Positions 37,201 to 52,564 of a stretch of 64,000 nucleotides of DNA are shown piece after piece (position 1 is the first letter of the stretch; each line of letters starts with the position of its first letter). The translations under genes were made by a program, and so were the position numbers. Origin of the DNA: Lepidurus packardi (taxonomy: Eukaryota > Arthropoda > Branchiopoda > Notostraca > Triopsidae). Below the pieces are notes generated by a model that searched no databases, had not been told where the DNA came from, and saw only the letters and a program-made list of their open reading frames with translations. Where the stretch lies: the NCBI GenBank assembly GCA_023053545.1, contig JAKZAN010000005.1, positions 2,666,001 to 2,730,000 of the forward strand, in the 5' to 3' direction.

Positions 37201-40200
37201 CTGCCTCATATTTTGATAAGTGGTTGAATAATAAACAATTCTAACTTATTCTGTTACGGCTGAGATCTTCTATTTTTGTCTGCTTGGTTTTCATATATAC
37301 CGCACACTATGTGTTGTGAAATGGCATATAGTTGGCACACATAATACCGTTTTAAGAACTCATTAAGACGTTTTGAATATCATTAAACCTATACTTAAAG
37401 CCAATAAGCGTAAGAAAGTTTGTTATTATTTCCACATTTGTATTACATAATTGTTAATGGCCACTGAAGCTCTTTTCTATACACCAGCAGATTCAATATA
37501 GAGCTATTAAAAATTACCTGCAGCTTATTTCAATGCCTTTTTCGAAACTTGATAACGGTTTTTTACATATTTTATATTAGGTCATAAAACCCATATAATT
37601 CTAAAAAAATCCCTTATTAATGCATACGCCTGTATCAACCATTTGCTGCATAATAGAAGCGAAATGTTTGCACGAAACAACTTGTCGAAAGCGACTCAGA
37701 CTGACACTATCTTTATTGCTGTATTTTACCTTGTACGCTAAAAGCAAATCCTTATCACTCACTAATTATCATTACGAGAAAAAATTACGCTTTTTGCCCC
37801 ATTTTCTGTCGGGCAATGAACCAGGAACAATAAACAACACGCGACTTTTCACTCCATTTCACACTATAGTATTTAGAAAACCACATGTTCTTGCAAATCC
37901 CCACAATTTGAAACGATTTTTCTGACATTCGGTAAAGATATTTGAACAATAGCAAAGGTAAGTAAATGTTAGAGCTGCTGCTCCAATTCCTCGCTAAGAA
38001 AGCAATAGCTACAGGAAAGAAAAACGAGACTTGTTTCGAAATTTTCAAGTTAGATAAAGTACGGCTTCCGAGAGGATGTACACTTACAAATATTTGTAAG
38101 TAAATTCAAGTGAAAGGTAGCAGGCTTGGAGAGGGGGCAGGTTAAAGACGCTATGAAAGAGAGACCTTTGTTATTTTTTTTATTTTTTTTTTGCACGAAA
38201 GAGGACACATTTTTTACTTGCTGATCTACACTTTTAGCCTGTTAGCTTAGCAAAAAGCAAGTTTAGTGCTTCTGGGTTGCATATAATGGCAGATCGTCAG
38301 CATTGTTCAGGGATTTTTGGGTGTTGCTTTTCGACCTTTTACGAGAAGCTTTTAAAAGCTTAGTCAAGAACGTGGCTTTTCTCTCTTCTCTGTAACCATT
38401 TACAGCACGGAGCTTCATATGCATAGCTTTACGACATTGAATGGATTTGCCGATGATAACTTTCCTGGGAAACCATGGGATTATAACCTGTCGTTTTGCT
38501 CCCGTCCAAATAGCAGTACAACGTATTATGTTACGGGGTGAAAAATTATCGTAAAGAGATAACGAGTTTTGAACGATGCGAGCTGTCAAGGCAATCAATA
38601 GCATAAAATAACAGACTATTGGATGAAACAGATGAAAGGCACGGTTAACGGCCCATCTAGCTAAAGAAAAAGAAAAAATTGTTTATCTTTTGCTCAGTTG
38701 CCTTAAATTGAATTCTTCTGAATTTCAGATTATTTATGGAATTGATCTAATTCTTAGATAGTTGTTTGATTTGCATAACTGCCAGGATCCGAATTGTCCA
38801 CTAGTTTCAAAAAATCGAACAAGGGTAGAGAGCAGACTTTTTCCAGCGAATATAAAAAGCCCAAGAACAAGAATTTCACGTTTGTAAGCATTCCCTTGTC
38901 AGAAAGAAATGCAAATACGAACGTATAAAGCGTGCGTATAAAGGAATCTGCTTCCAAAAATAAAAAAAAGTGCTCCATATGTTGATGTTCCTCAAACTAG
39001 TGTTTTCAAACCTTACACAGCTGCTGACATCTATGCACCACAAGAAGATTAAGACTTTTAAACTTGGCTAATAATTTATTTTTGTATTGACGGCGCCGCA
39101 TGGAAAGTTTTCACACCTACCGGCAGGGTGCCACCCCGCCTTTGATGCCAAGCTATCTCCGCGTTCTAATCGCGCATGCATAGCTAAGGTATACGGAGTG
39201 AATCAACTTTCGGCCGTTTTCCATTCGCTGCGAAATGGTCTTATTAGATATGCAATGCTATGGTTATATTGCCCATGCATAGTTGACTCTCTGAAAGCGT
39301 TTTGAAAAAGATCGAAATGATTTTGCTTCCTTTGGCATGTCACAGCCTTTCTTAGTAGCTGCATTCCTGCGTAGACAGGCTGAAAGTCATACATTTACAA
39401 CTGTTGTCCGTTAACACTTCATTAGAAAGGATTCTTCGAAACTCTTAAGCTGGTCAAAATCTTTAAGTATACAAAATGGAATTCACACGGATGTTAGTCG
39501 TATAAGTTGTTACAGAGGAAAGTGCCTGCGCAATACTTTTATGTAATAGCACGTAAATGACACCTTCGAACCAATATCTTGGCGTCTTAGTCGCCATGTC
39601 GTCATTGTCGAAAAAAACACGCTGCAAAAGATACAAAGTACCGCAACCGGGAGTCATATATGCAGATAATATTCTCTAACATTAGTAAGTATTGTCAAAT
39701 AACCATATCAATGCACTTATGTATCTATTAAATTGTTATTAAATAATATTTATCTCGTGAAAATATTATCCAGAGAAGATACTTTTCTTGTATCAATTAA
39801 CAAAGAAGGCTTTGCCATGATTACAATTGGAATATTAAAACTCAATGCGTCCCTTTTTGGTTGCTGTCAATACGCTTAACTGGGAGCCAAAACTTACGCA
39901 GATAATGTAGGAACAATACTTTGTTTGGATGAGGACATCCTCATCAGCCTCAAAGAACGCTCAATACGACCTACAACATACTTTTGCCTATATTTGGGGG
40001 TTGAATAGAAGCACCCAGATGAAGAGGCAAGCAAGCGTACGGGCAACATGACGAGCTGGGCCAAGAGGGAATCGTACAAGACGTTGACAAAGCAAATAAT
40101 TCCGACGATGGCAAACAAGGCAGGAGGAAGCTTGTTGGGGTTGGCACTTGGGCTAAAACCATTGCCTTTCGGTTTGTGGCAAAAGGCGGCGATAAGCCGA

Positions 40201-43200
40201 GAACCTACGGTGTAATAAGCACGGGGATTGTATACGGTTGTAATACCTTACAAAGTAGGACACCATTACGACCCTATGTGGATTTACTATAAGACGATGG
40301 GGGGATTTGAACGTAAGACTTTAGGGATAAAATCGCAATTTGGTAAATTGTCAGAAGGCATTCTTCGTGCGCATGTATATTAGCTACTTATGACGCATTA
40401 TAGCGCGAAGGAATTTGTATATATGTAAAATACGCAACTCAGCTGCTTCTTTTTCCCTTTTCTTCTAGCTCAGATAAAGCTGGATCAATCGGAACAAAAC
40501 CACAGGGAATAGAACCAGGTTTCGACGCACTTTTATCTTTTGTTCCGTTCCAAGTTTTTCAAGCAAAAAACAAGAACTGTCTGAACGCTTTAAGCTTCAA
40601 ACCAAACTTAATTGTTGAGAAAACCTTTTCAGTCTACGCTGCATTATGTGCAAGCTATGCTTTGTGCTTCCTCGCTATCGAAAAAGACGTTAGACAAGGA
40701 AATATGTTTCTTTCCCAGCTAAAGACGCAAACAAATCGGCACGCGAGTCACGCCTCGGGTTGGGCGCAGAACTCCCAGTAATACCGGCTTGCAATCGAGG
40801 GTGTGAACACTTGGAGTTTTTAATACACTGTGACAAAAGCTCCAAGTTTGTAAGCATATACGCAGGGATAGCTGCAAAGAGGGTTAAAAAGCAAAAACCA
40901 TGACCTGCAGCAACACACAGAGAGGTTAAAAAAGGGGCTTCCTCTCCATAATCCGCTAAATATGTACTATTCAACCTTATCGCACCTTTTATTCCCTAAA
41001 TAAGCACTTGCTCCACAAAAGGCCATGAGAGAAGAATTGCTATTTGGAGCCTTTTTATTGCTTTAGCCGTTAAGTCTTATGAAGGGAAGATCCTTTCGAG
41101 TCAAATATTGGCCGAAACCTCCTTCGCGTCAGTAAAACGCAGCTATTCACTACTAAAGCTTTTTCGCGCTCCATTAATAGTCGGCCTCAGCTTGCAATCG
41201 CATTACCTACTAAAAGTAGAATCGAAAATAAAACCAAAGGTGCTTTTCTGAAAGACAAACGGAAGTGCAGACGGATATGGAACATCAGAAAGTGTTCGGA
41301 CAAAAAAGTCGAGTGCTTTTTGATAGGAAAGCAAGCTGCGGCCTAAGAACGAAGAATATTTTACTGACGGCAGCAAGGACAGAAATTCTCACGCCCTCAC
41401 GTCCATCCAAAGACGCGTAAAAAAGACCTTCCGACACGAAGCGACGTTACAATAAACTTGCTACAGCATACCTGAAGTTCTTGATCGGAAGTCGAATCTG
41501 GCAATGTCAAAGGAGGGTATAGGAACGTGTCCACTAATAGCAACTGGAGGTCATTCAAGAACATACTAAGGCATGTAGCTTTATAGCTCCGTGACAGGTG
41601 GCAAGAGCTTACGCTGTTCGACGACCAAGGATTGCGACACAGCATGACCAGTACTTTTAGCTCGTCATCTACATTGAATAGGTAATCGTTGCACGTGGAT
41701 AGCCCAGCATAGAAAGCCAACGAGACACTATATATAAAGAACGTTAAGGGAATAGCATTCCATCCACGCAGCACCTTGCCAGTTGGCTATAATCTTGTGA
41801 TTTTCCTCGTACACTCTGTTTTGAAACGAGTTATTGATAATAAAAAACCCGTTTTGGGGCTGCTCTGGAATACATTCTTTGGAAGAAATCTAGTAGATTT
41901 TACTGTACGTTGCACCTTGCTAGCGTCGCATCCGTTCGAGATATTCTGGGACCAGAGGTCCTATTTGTGTCGCCTTTTGATAAATCCTTCGAAGCCTTAT
42001 ATTCTTCGCTGTTCCCTTGACAATATATACAATATATACGTACACTGCCATGTCGTTATTTGTTCCGCCTGTCCTGATAGGAGCCGTCAGTTAGCTTATA
42101 TTGTGGACGAGATAGTAATTAAGACTAGAAAATTTCTTCAAACTATTTAAACTGTCAAGTGCCAGGAGCTAAACTAAGGGAGCCAGAACGCTCATTATTG
42201 CTTGCGAACGACAGCATACGTCAGTTTATTAGTTTAGCTTATTTGGCAAACGTATACGTTAAAGTATTATAATATTGCATCCCCCTAAGGCGGTTAATAC
42301 GCGCTTCCTGGTTTGGAATGAAAGTCAACAAAGCCTGACTAGTTTCTTATTACTCAAAGATATATCGAAATTGACCCCACACCAAACTCGCGTACCCGAA
42401 AACTTGGACTTGGGGAAATGAGTCTGGCACGAAAGTGTCTTGCAACTGCTTGAGAGAAAATCATCTAATCAGTTTGAAGAGCTTGGTAATTTCGTGGACA
42501 CGAAAGAGCGAAGCAAGTATAAGATGGTCTTGGACAGTAAAAGGTCTCTTGGGAAGATGACCATTGCCAAATGACAGCGAGGTTATGGGGCGAATCAGCT
42601 CAGAGTGAGATGCAAATCCGACAATCAAACTATTCGTCAAAAAGAAAAAATTCGAAAGCTAAGGAATTGAGAGAAAAATATACAATACATTCGGTGCCAT
42701 TGGATAGCAGTCTCAAAAATGATGCTGTGAAGCCATAAACACATAAGCCACAAGTTCTCTAGAGCGCTAAGTTGTTTTCGGCATGCAAAAACGACGCATC
42801 ACTAAACATACGCGAGTTTCCGGTTCGCATTTGGAGTATATCTATAAACTAATACATGAGATTGCTATTTTGCGGAAGCCAAAAGAGATCATGTTAAGAG
42901 CTATCCAGCGAAGCATGAATTGCACAAGCAGATTTCACTCGAGTACCAACTTTGCTTGCTGTAATAAAGGACTACACATTCGCTAATCAGCGCATAAGTC
43001 TTCTTTACCTCAATGACGTTCGGTCATTAAAAATGAGGAAGCCAGTGCTGCTATGCAACAGGGAACAGCGACGCTTTGAAGGTACAGGTGAAGCTTTTTA
43101 TAAGTTGGAGTTCTAAGCACATTAAACCGCTCCCAGCTGGTCAAACTCATAAAGTCCGAGCACGGTTTTACGGTCTTTTGGAAATCGTTTCACTTGCTCC

Positions 43201-43560
43201 ACTAAATGCAATAAAGGAAACCAACTAACCGCCTTACCTTAACTTTTTTTCTTTACCCTGCACTCGGTAAGTACAAGGAAACTATTACTGCGTGGATACG
43301 TCTGTAAATGTCATTCACACGAAGAGGTACTGGACGCTGGACTAGGTAACAATGAGGATTCGTAATAGTATTAGCACACACCATATGCCAGCCAGTATCC
43401 ATAAACGGCCACAATACAGCGGACTTAAAGATCAAAACGCAAAACTCGTAATTCAATGGATAGCTTGAAATTACTGACTATCTTGGCAGCATAACTGGCG
43501 ATACAACTAGTAAAAAAAAAAAAACTTGCAATCTGGCCAAAGCAGCAGGTTAGAAATTCC
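34261..43560. repeat. Second copy of the segmental duplication
   Basis: Continues the block that starts with the GPCR pseudogene and is collinear with 20.7-32.8 kb (pairs listed under the first copy). It is about 10.7 kb against about 13.9 kb for the first copy; the MITE at 22.95 kb and the tandem repeat at 24.3 kb account for part of the difference. No intact gene recognised. Confidence 0.55.
36648..37005. repeat. Two-copy local tandem repeat
   Basis: Units of roughly 160-195 bp (36648-36810 and 36811-37005) share TTGTTGTCAAGACC, GCATTTCTTTACCTTGAAG and CTAGAGAGACAAT. The same motif occurs once, more diverged, at about 22.25-22.33 kb. Confidence 0.75.
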
Positions 43561-45162
43561 ACGCCATCGTGAACTCGCTGGAGCAACATGAACAACTAGA
43601 TATACAAACTTGGTAGGGGTCCTTTTTGCCCTCGACTATTCCTTTTTGGACCGACGCGTGACGACGCCGGCGCTTAAATATAGAATAGACTATATCAACC
43701 AAGTACCCTAAGCCTTAGAGTAGATGTTCATTTTTTGTTATTTTTCCGATAAAAGAAGGAGCGAAAAAACATGCTTTCAACATCTGAACTTTTTGCCGTA
43801 ACTTCTGTTTAAGCTTAAAGCCTAAACTTCCCGTACCTCATTTTTTTTTTTAGTTTTTTCATGCTCTCTATGTTGGGACTGTTTCTCTCTGCCTTGGACC
43901 TGCCGTACAAACACGGGCAAACGCCACCTTAGGGACTACAAAGCGTTGTAGGGTGCGGAAACAGCATGCCGGCTACTATAACATAAATTATACATAGAAA
44001 CTTGCGCATACCTCACGGCTATACAATACCAAGATAAATAAACGATCCTAGAGAAGAAAAGGGAACAATATTTAGAGAAACCCATTTTTTACTTCAGTAG
44101 CTCCGCCAACGAATCTTGACGTATAGCAAATCACGCCTCATTAGAGGTCTTGAATGGTTTCGATCCATGAAAACCTTGTTCTTAAGGTGAAATCCAGCAG
44201 GATTGACGAATGAGAGCCCAAACTTGCGGAACAAACTTTCCAATTAAACAAACCACTCATCAACTCGCAAGTTTACTTGAGTCGCAATAACGAGTTTTTG
44301 AAGTTTAAACACGTTAGGGATGTGAGCTTGACGAAGGTTTCCCTTTATGCGGCCAATCGACAACTTCAGCCAAAAAGCTAATCTTGATACGTTGGTTAAG
44401 AGAATACAAGCTGTATTCTAACAAGGGCCAATCAGACATCGAGACTACAAGAAAGATTTAGGCCTTTTAATTAGCCCCTAGCCTATTTCGTAGGCCCAAC
44501 GCAACAAGAAAATCAAAGAGCGAGCGAGAGATACAAGCTAGTTCCCTTTAACGGCTATCGGTGGACCACAACATCGCATTCACAAATTCAACGCTTCAAC
44601 ACGCTCTCCGAAAAAACTGACAAACGCGTGTAGCGTATCCTCGTGGTAAAAATTGACATTAGTGTGTCAGTTTCAAACCAATAGTTCAACGAATGGAGTG
44701 AAAGAAAGTACAACCTAACCAAACTGAACCTAATTACTTTCGAATCCAACTACCAATTTTTAACTTGACACATTCAGGGGCGGCGCGAAGGATTCTGTTT
44801 TGGGGGGCGGAGCCCACTTTCCTTTTTCGAATTTTACCGACCACCAAAATTTTACCAACTGGGCTTTCTGACCAATTATTGGGGGGGAATGCACCCTCAA
44901 CCCCCCTCGCGACGCTCCTGGACACACTAATGTAATTTTTCCGGTAAAAAAAATGCTGGTCGAAAAGTGACACACGAGGGTCAGTTTTTGCCCCACCGGG
45001 TTTTTACCGGTGAACCTGTTGCAACGCTTTCAAGCTGGCGCTTCGAGCCATCTGTGTCTAGTTAGGGCAACCCTCTCTCAGCTGTTTTGCTGGAACAACG
45101 TTGACAAGCTGACATACCGGTAATGCACTTCAAATACATACAAACAAGAAACAAACGGTGTC
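43561..45162. other. Intergenic region upstream of PSMF1
   Basis: No gene found between the duplicated block and PSMF1. It contains the dispersed repeat at 44.77-44.99 kb and presumably the PSMF1 promoter. Confidence 0.5.
44770..44995 (-). mobile_element. Dispersed repeat with PGASRGG-type translation
   Basis: Two overlapping minus-strand frames read as low-complexity peptide (CPGASRGGLRVHSPPIIG; then GKWAPPPKTESFAPP). I recognise this kind of translation from repetitive elements in invertebrate genomes. It is G/C-homopolymer-rich, open in more than one frame and not spliced to anything, so I treat it as a repeat and not a gene. Confidence 0.45.
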
Positions 45163-46301
45163 ATGGCTTCAGCTTCAACGGGAGTTGGTCTAGAGTTGCT
45201 CTTTTGCAGTGTTAGTCAGCAGTTGAAAACCAAGAACGACGTTCTGATAGCGTTCGTGCACTGGAAGTTAATAAGTAACTCTTTTCAATGCATAGGACTC
45301 GGAGAAGAGGTAAGATAAACAAACAGAAAAAGCTTCTTGTATGGTAAAACCCCTTTCCTTTAGCTCGATGTGAAGTCCTCAAGTTCTAGCGAGCTACTTC
45401 CAGAAGGCTGGAATGCTGATAAGAGTGGAGTATATCAGCTAAGATACTTAAAGAATGGAGACTTGCATATCTTAAAAGCTGTATCAGTAGATGGCCAGCT
45501 CCTAATTAATCTGCTGGTAAATCGCTTTTTGTTTAAATTCACGGATATAACATGAAACATGAAATTTTCTCTTTTTTTAGCGCGTGAGAGATGGAAAAGT
45601 CTGCGATTTTTCTGTGGTAACCGACAAGCATATTGGGCATGACTTATTGACAGCCTATCCCAGTATATACTTGGACAAGGATGCATTGAACCAATTGGTA
45701 GAGGAGCACATTCTTAGACCTTTGAGTAGCGAGAAGCCAGCAGCAGAGAAAGAAAAACCGAAAGAAAAACCTCGCAGTTCGCTCCTAGAAGATCCTTTAC
45801 GGGTAGGACCACCCCGCTACCCACGCAGCGGTGACAGAGGCTATGCATGGTATTCGATAACCAACAAGCTAGTATAACGTGCCCAGACTTGGAAATGGAA
45901 CGTTTTTTCTTTGTTTGTTTTTTTCCGTGTAGGCCTGATACCGGGAATCCGTTCGCTGTCGGTGGACGAGATTTAGACCCGTTTGGTATGCGTGGCGAAG
46001 GGGGAATGTTGATGGATCCTCGCCATCAGATGTTCCCTGGCAGGCCGGGCATCCCACCTCCAGTTCCAGGGAATTTGCCACCGTAATTACCATGAATGTG
46101 TTTAGTTCTGCTTTTAGTTCATAGCATTGACTTTCCAGAGGGGCGGTTCCTCCAGGAGCTCGGTTTGACCCGTTTGGGCCACCAAACCCTAACGCGTATC
46201 CTCCTGCACCACAATATCCTCGACTTCCTGGCCGAGGCTATTCTGAGCCTGATCCGGACCATTTACCACCACCGGGTTATAACGACGATATGTTCTTTTG
46301 A
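45163..46301 (+). CDS. PSMF1: PSMF1 / PI31 proteasome regulator
   Basis: Five exons, 45163-45309, 45364-45516, 45581-45849, 45933-46082 and 46139-46301, give 293 aa with all phases agreeing. The N-terminal half is the PI31 fold (MASASTGVGLELLF, NDVLIAFVHWKLIS, then LLPEGWNADKSGVYQLRY). The C-terminal half is the proline/glycine-rich tail (DLDPFGMRGEGGM, FDPFGPPNPNAYPP) ending in DDMFF. PI31 binds 20S proteasomes through this tail and acts in proteasome assembly and transport; Drosophila PI31 also pairs with the F-box protein Nutcracker. Length is close to the vertebrate protein (~270 aa). Its 3' end faces RAD51 with 184 nt between stop codons. Confidence 0.93.
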
Positions 46302-46485
46302 GTTGAAAATTTTTTAAATACTTAAGCGTCAAACATGAAAGTAACTCTGTCGTCAAAAATTTTCCTTCCTTTATACACAGAAAATAGATACAAATTCTTC
46401 ACAGCATTTTGTCAAATGTTTTGTACCTAGTTAGAAACACTTGACATGTTTATGCAGATACACAGCAGCGAAATTCAAGACAAGT

Positions 46486-47885
<1,400 letters not shown>

Positions 47886-48324
47886 TCTAACGAAATAAAA
47901 AGTAGTTAATGACAGATCTTTCAATACATATAGTTTTATACTTACATAATTACAGTTAATTTGATAGGCCGGGTGAATATTTAGACACAAAACACTCACC
48001 AAAAAGCGCAAGAACAAGGCTCTGGTCTCTTGCAACTTCAAAACACAGAACCCAGATTTCGACGAAAAAGCGCCAAAATAGGTGTGGCTTAATTTACTTT
48101 CAAAATATGCCACAACGAGTTTAAACATGATAAACTGGCGCTGCTTTACGCCACGATTCAAAGCTACCCCTAGGCAAAGATCTCGTTTCAACATGTCTAA
48201 TTGTCTGTTTACTTACTTGGAAATTCGTATGTAATTCTACTAAAACTTTTAGTAAAACTGAATACAAAATTGTTGCGTAGTACTTTTAGTTAAAGTACTT
48301 CACAAGTTTCGAGTAAGCGATCAA

Positions 48325-48425
48325 TGTTAGGAGTTACTATACATATTATAAATATAGTTACTATAAATATATAGTATAGTATATAAATATATAGTTACTA
48401 TAATATATAAATGTTAGATGTTACT
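48325..48425. repeat. AT-rich self-complementary repeat
   Basis: Repeated TATAGTTACTATAA and TATATA units just past the 3' end of Rgl and upstream of RAD51. The tract is nearly palindromic and non-coding. Confidence 0.6.
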
Positions 48426-48651
48426 ATAAAGCGCTTTCTTTTTTTAATAGTAATAAAGACAAGTTTGTTTGTGGTATCTTTATTAGCTCTCGTACCAGGA
48501 ACACTATATTGCCATTTACAAAAATAGCTTTGTACAATTTTTGTTCGTCACTTTATACGTCACATGTACATCTCACAGGCTCAAGTCACGGTCAAAATCC
48601 GCGCCCCACCCCAAGCATTTTTTTTTTTACTTCAAAGACCCTAATCCCGAT

Positions 48652-51600
48652 CTATAATCCCAAGGATATAATTCGTTTTCTGGCTTTGACAGTTGCCATG
48701 CCATCTTTCACATCGTTGATTCTGGTCCTACTGGGAGTGTTGGGAGCAGTTTCTCCCTCCTTCTTTAGACGTAGAATGAAATTAAGATCACAACTGGTAT
48801 TCACAGCATAGTAAACATTTGCACTTGGTGGCAATACCATCTCTACATTCCCCCCCAAAAATAAAGAAATTAAGAGTCGTAATTTGAAAACTTTAAACTT
48901 AGGCTACCTCCTCTTGGTAAGATCTGTGACAAGGTGTAATGTTCAGGTTTACCCTCGATGGAATGCTTCATCATTGCATTGCGTATAACTTGAGGCGTTC
49001 TCTCATTGTTGCTCACAAGTATACTTTTATAGAGATTCACACCTAATCGTAAAATGATGTTGAGTTTAATAGTAATAGGTTTTCCGCTTCGGTAAAAAAA
49101 AGTTACCTTCCGTCTCTGTTGTAAACGTGTCCAAGGAAACTCGGATCACATAGAAATCAGAGCCTTTCAAAGGACTTGTATTGGAGTTGTTCGGTGGAGT
49201 AACTCCTCTAGGTAAACTACTAGCTCGGCCCCCTTTCGTAGGTGTGCCGTTGCCTAATGATGTCGAATTCGTAGCACCACTACTCACCGAGACGTCCAGT
49301 GAAGGCAGTGAGGAACTGCTACCCGATGAAGATAAATGGCACCCGTACAACTAAACGAGTACGTATTATAATTCATTTTAATTTACAAACTCATTCTGTC
49401 TCGTCTTCTTCGTGTTCGTTTACTACCTTTTGGTCTAACGAGGCCGTATCTTGAGAAACAGCGCCGTCAACTTCAGACAAGAACTGACTACTGCAGCTGC
49501 TCGACGTGCTAGCTATAGAATCGTTTTTGCGATGGCCAAACCTGAACCAACCTTGTTAGGAACTAATTCGTCGAAAGGAGATATCTATTACCTTCGCTTA
49601 GTTTTGTCAGTTCTTTTCCCCGTCGACCCTTGACTTTGTGCAGGTTCAATTTGACAAGACAGCTGAAAGGCTTCACGGTCTTCGAGTACTAATATAGAGT
49701 CAAACCACTTTTGGAACCGGGTGTCGGCAGATATGTGATAAGCATTGGCAGCACCTTGTAGAAGTTTGATCTGTGGTGATATGAGGGGGAAAAAAATTTT
49801 CAAATATTTTCTTGCATTTTTTGGAAAGCTGGGCTTGTGTTTGTTTTACCTGGGCTAAAATCTCAAACTCTTTGCGGCGTTTGTCAAAATTAATCATCCC
49901 TTCGCTGACTGTGTCTGGGATGGCAGTGTCGATCATGGTCAAGTCGGTTAGAAACGTTCCCAAGTACGGAATGGTACCATGAATGATGGTTTGGCTAGAT
50001 TGCTTGTGAAGGAATTTCTGTAAGTGGCGGTCATGGTCTCCCGCGTTCTCAGCAAACTTGGCAGTTCCTTCTCTCATGAGCAGTTCTCGTTGAGCTGACT
50101 GGTTGTTGTCCTCGCTAAAGATGCGTGCCAATTCCTCGTACATCTCCAACTAATAAAAATTGTTACTTGTTTTTTAGTTTATCCGTTTTATTTCAAGCGA
50201 GGTTGTTTACCTTGTCTTTTGTAATGACGGACCATACGTGTTTTAGTCTATAAATAGGATTGGATTGCAAACCTGAGATAATTGCTTTGAGTGACGAGAA
50301 GTTTTTGAGCACGCGTAGTTCCTTGAGGGCGTTTCGAGTAAGCGAAAATTAATAATAGACATGGGGGGGGGGGGCAATATTTTTACCTGGGCAATATCAA
50401 TCCATTTGAGTATCACTTTCGCGCGAAACACTTTATCGCCTTGCCCCAGTAGTACCGTGCTAAGCACCCGGAACGAAACAGCATTGAATTGGTCAACTGT
50501 CGCTGCCACAGACGCGCAATTGGTTTCATTCCGTAGACCGCGAGTTTTGTCTCGTCTTGACCACATAGATCCTAAACACTGGTAAGGTACTAATCTCCTA
50601 AATAGCTCCTACCATCGTACAGAACATTATTAAGAAAAAAGTTCAATAATAGCTACAAAAAAAGTTATAAAAAAAAACTTACGGCATCCAATCTCGTTAA
50701 TTGTTCAGCTATTTGCTTGTCGTCAAATTCGAGGAAGACTGAAATGAAATCTGGTTCTTCTTGATTAAAACTATTGGCAAGCCCGTTGAGCACTGAATGG
50801 TACGTTAAGTCCTCCGTACTAAGTAGGTGTGAATAGCTACTCGATTTATCTACGTTCATAAAGATTTTCTTTTACATATATACGTCGTTTAAATGAAGTG
50901 GTATTTTCAGCTTTCGGACTTACGAAGTTCAAAACCAGCTCGGTTCAACCGTTCCAGACGGTGTCGAACTTTCAGGGCTAACTCGGAATTGGGTGCATGC
51001 TGGTTGCAAAACTCTTCGATTTGTCGAAGGAGAGGATAATTAGGAGGTTGTTTAAAGTCCTCGGTATAGGTATCGAGCCAGACGTGCATTGTCATGCGCA
51101 TCGTCCTAGATTTCCAAACCAAAATTAGCGTTGGAAGTGTTGAAACCGCAAAACATTTAGTCAATTCAATAGAGATCGTGATTTACTTTCTATGGAGTTC
51201 ACGTGTGTGCTCAGGCATAGCCAATTTGTTGTCGCTCAAGTCTTGATACCTGTTAAAATCATATTAGAACGGCGGGAAAAGGAAAAGGGAAAATGTGTGA
51301 CAGCTCAGAAACACGACAAAACGAATAAAGTGTAGCGCTAACCTTTGACTTATAAGCCGCAGGACAGTGGGAGCGGTGGTAAACGTGCGATAGGTTGCCA
51401 GGAATATGTTAATATAAGTTGACTCTAACTCCCCCGAGTCAGAGGCCAAGGATTCAACCAGTTTTTCTAACGTTCCAGCTTTGAGCATACGCACACGAAC
51501 TGTTTCCCATTCCAAATGTGATATACCGTCATCAGTTTCCTTTATAATAAAAATGCGTATTCTTAATCGAGAATAGATAATTAAAAAATAACCATTGTTT

Positions 51601-52533
51601 TATTTTCTAAAAAAAATGTCAAACTTACGTCGACGGATTTGCTTGGAATATGGTAACGAACTTTCTTCAAGTACACGGTGTAAACAGCTCCTGTGGTTCT
51701 TTCTTCGCCCCATAATCTCCATGACGGCAGCTGTCAAAAGATGTAAACAAACTAATTATACGTACACCAATTACCCCTTTCCCAAGGGCATTGTTTCGCT
51801 AATAAGGATCGGTCTGTGCAAGATACCACGAGGCTCAAGAAGTCATTAAAACAGGAAATATTTACATTAGCCAAATATATGTATGCCATTGCAAGCTCAA
51901 ATGAAGTTTCCTTTCCATTCTTTGTAAACACTAATATGTTTGAATAAACAGTTAAACTAAAGAGTGTTTTTACGCATTAGGGATTCTGTAGAAAGGAAAG
52001 ATAAATTGCTAGGGGGGGAGATAGGAAATTTTAGCTTGGGAACATCACGAAATTTGCCCCTTCTCTTAAGAGGACAAAGAACTTCCTGTTGTGGAGATAT
52101 TACGATGTAATGGTCTACGCTCCCGTGCTTCGGTGATACATAGTATTATAATACTATTCTCGTTGGTGAATGGAACAAATTTAGTAAACGTTTTGTTTAT
52201 TTGTCAACAGTCTTTCAAACTACAATGTCCCAAACTTTCCATCAGATGAGCTTTCACTATGAAAGTTACCTACAAGGTCAAAGTCTTCAGGTAAACATAG
52301 GGTATATCCAAAGATCTGGAAGCCATAGGACGTATCACTCAGCTTCTTATCGTCACGCCTGAGGTATCAATTGTGAATTTAACAAATGCAAAGCTAGACT
52401 AGTTGCTAGACTAGCTATGACTAGTTGTTATTCTTTTCTATAATGACCCTCTTGCCCTACCTCTAAGTACATCGATGTAGGATACTTTCTTCTTTTTGGT
52501 ATACATTATTTGTCCTATTCCTTTCCTCTCCTC

Positions 52534-52564
<31 letters not shown>

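Noticed and set aside
41397-41774. 125-codon minus frame next to a 124-codon plus frame
   Set aside because: Both strands open in a decayed block; no domain, and not preserved in the partner block near 30.2-31.4 kb.
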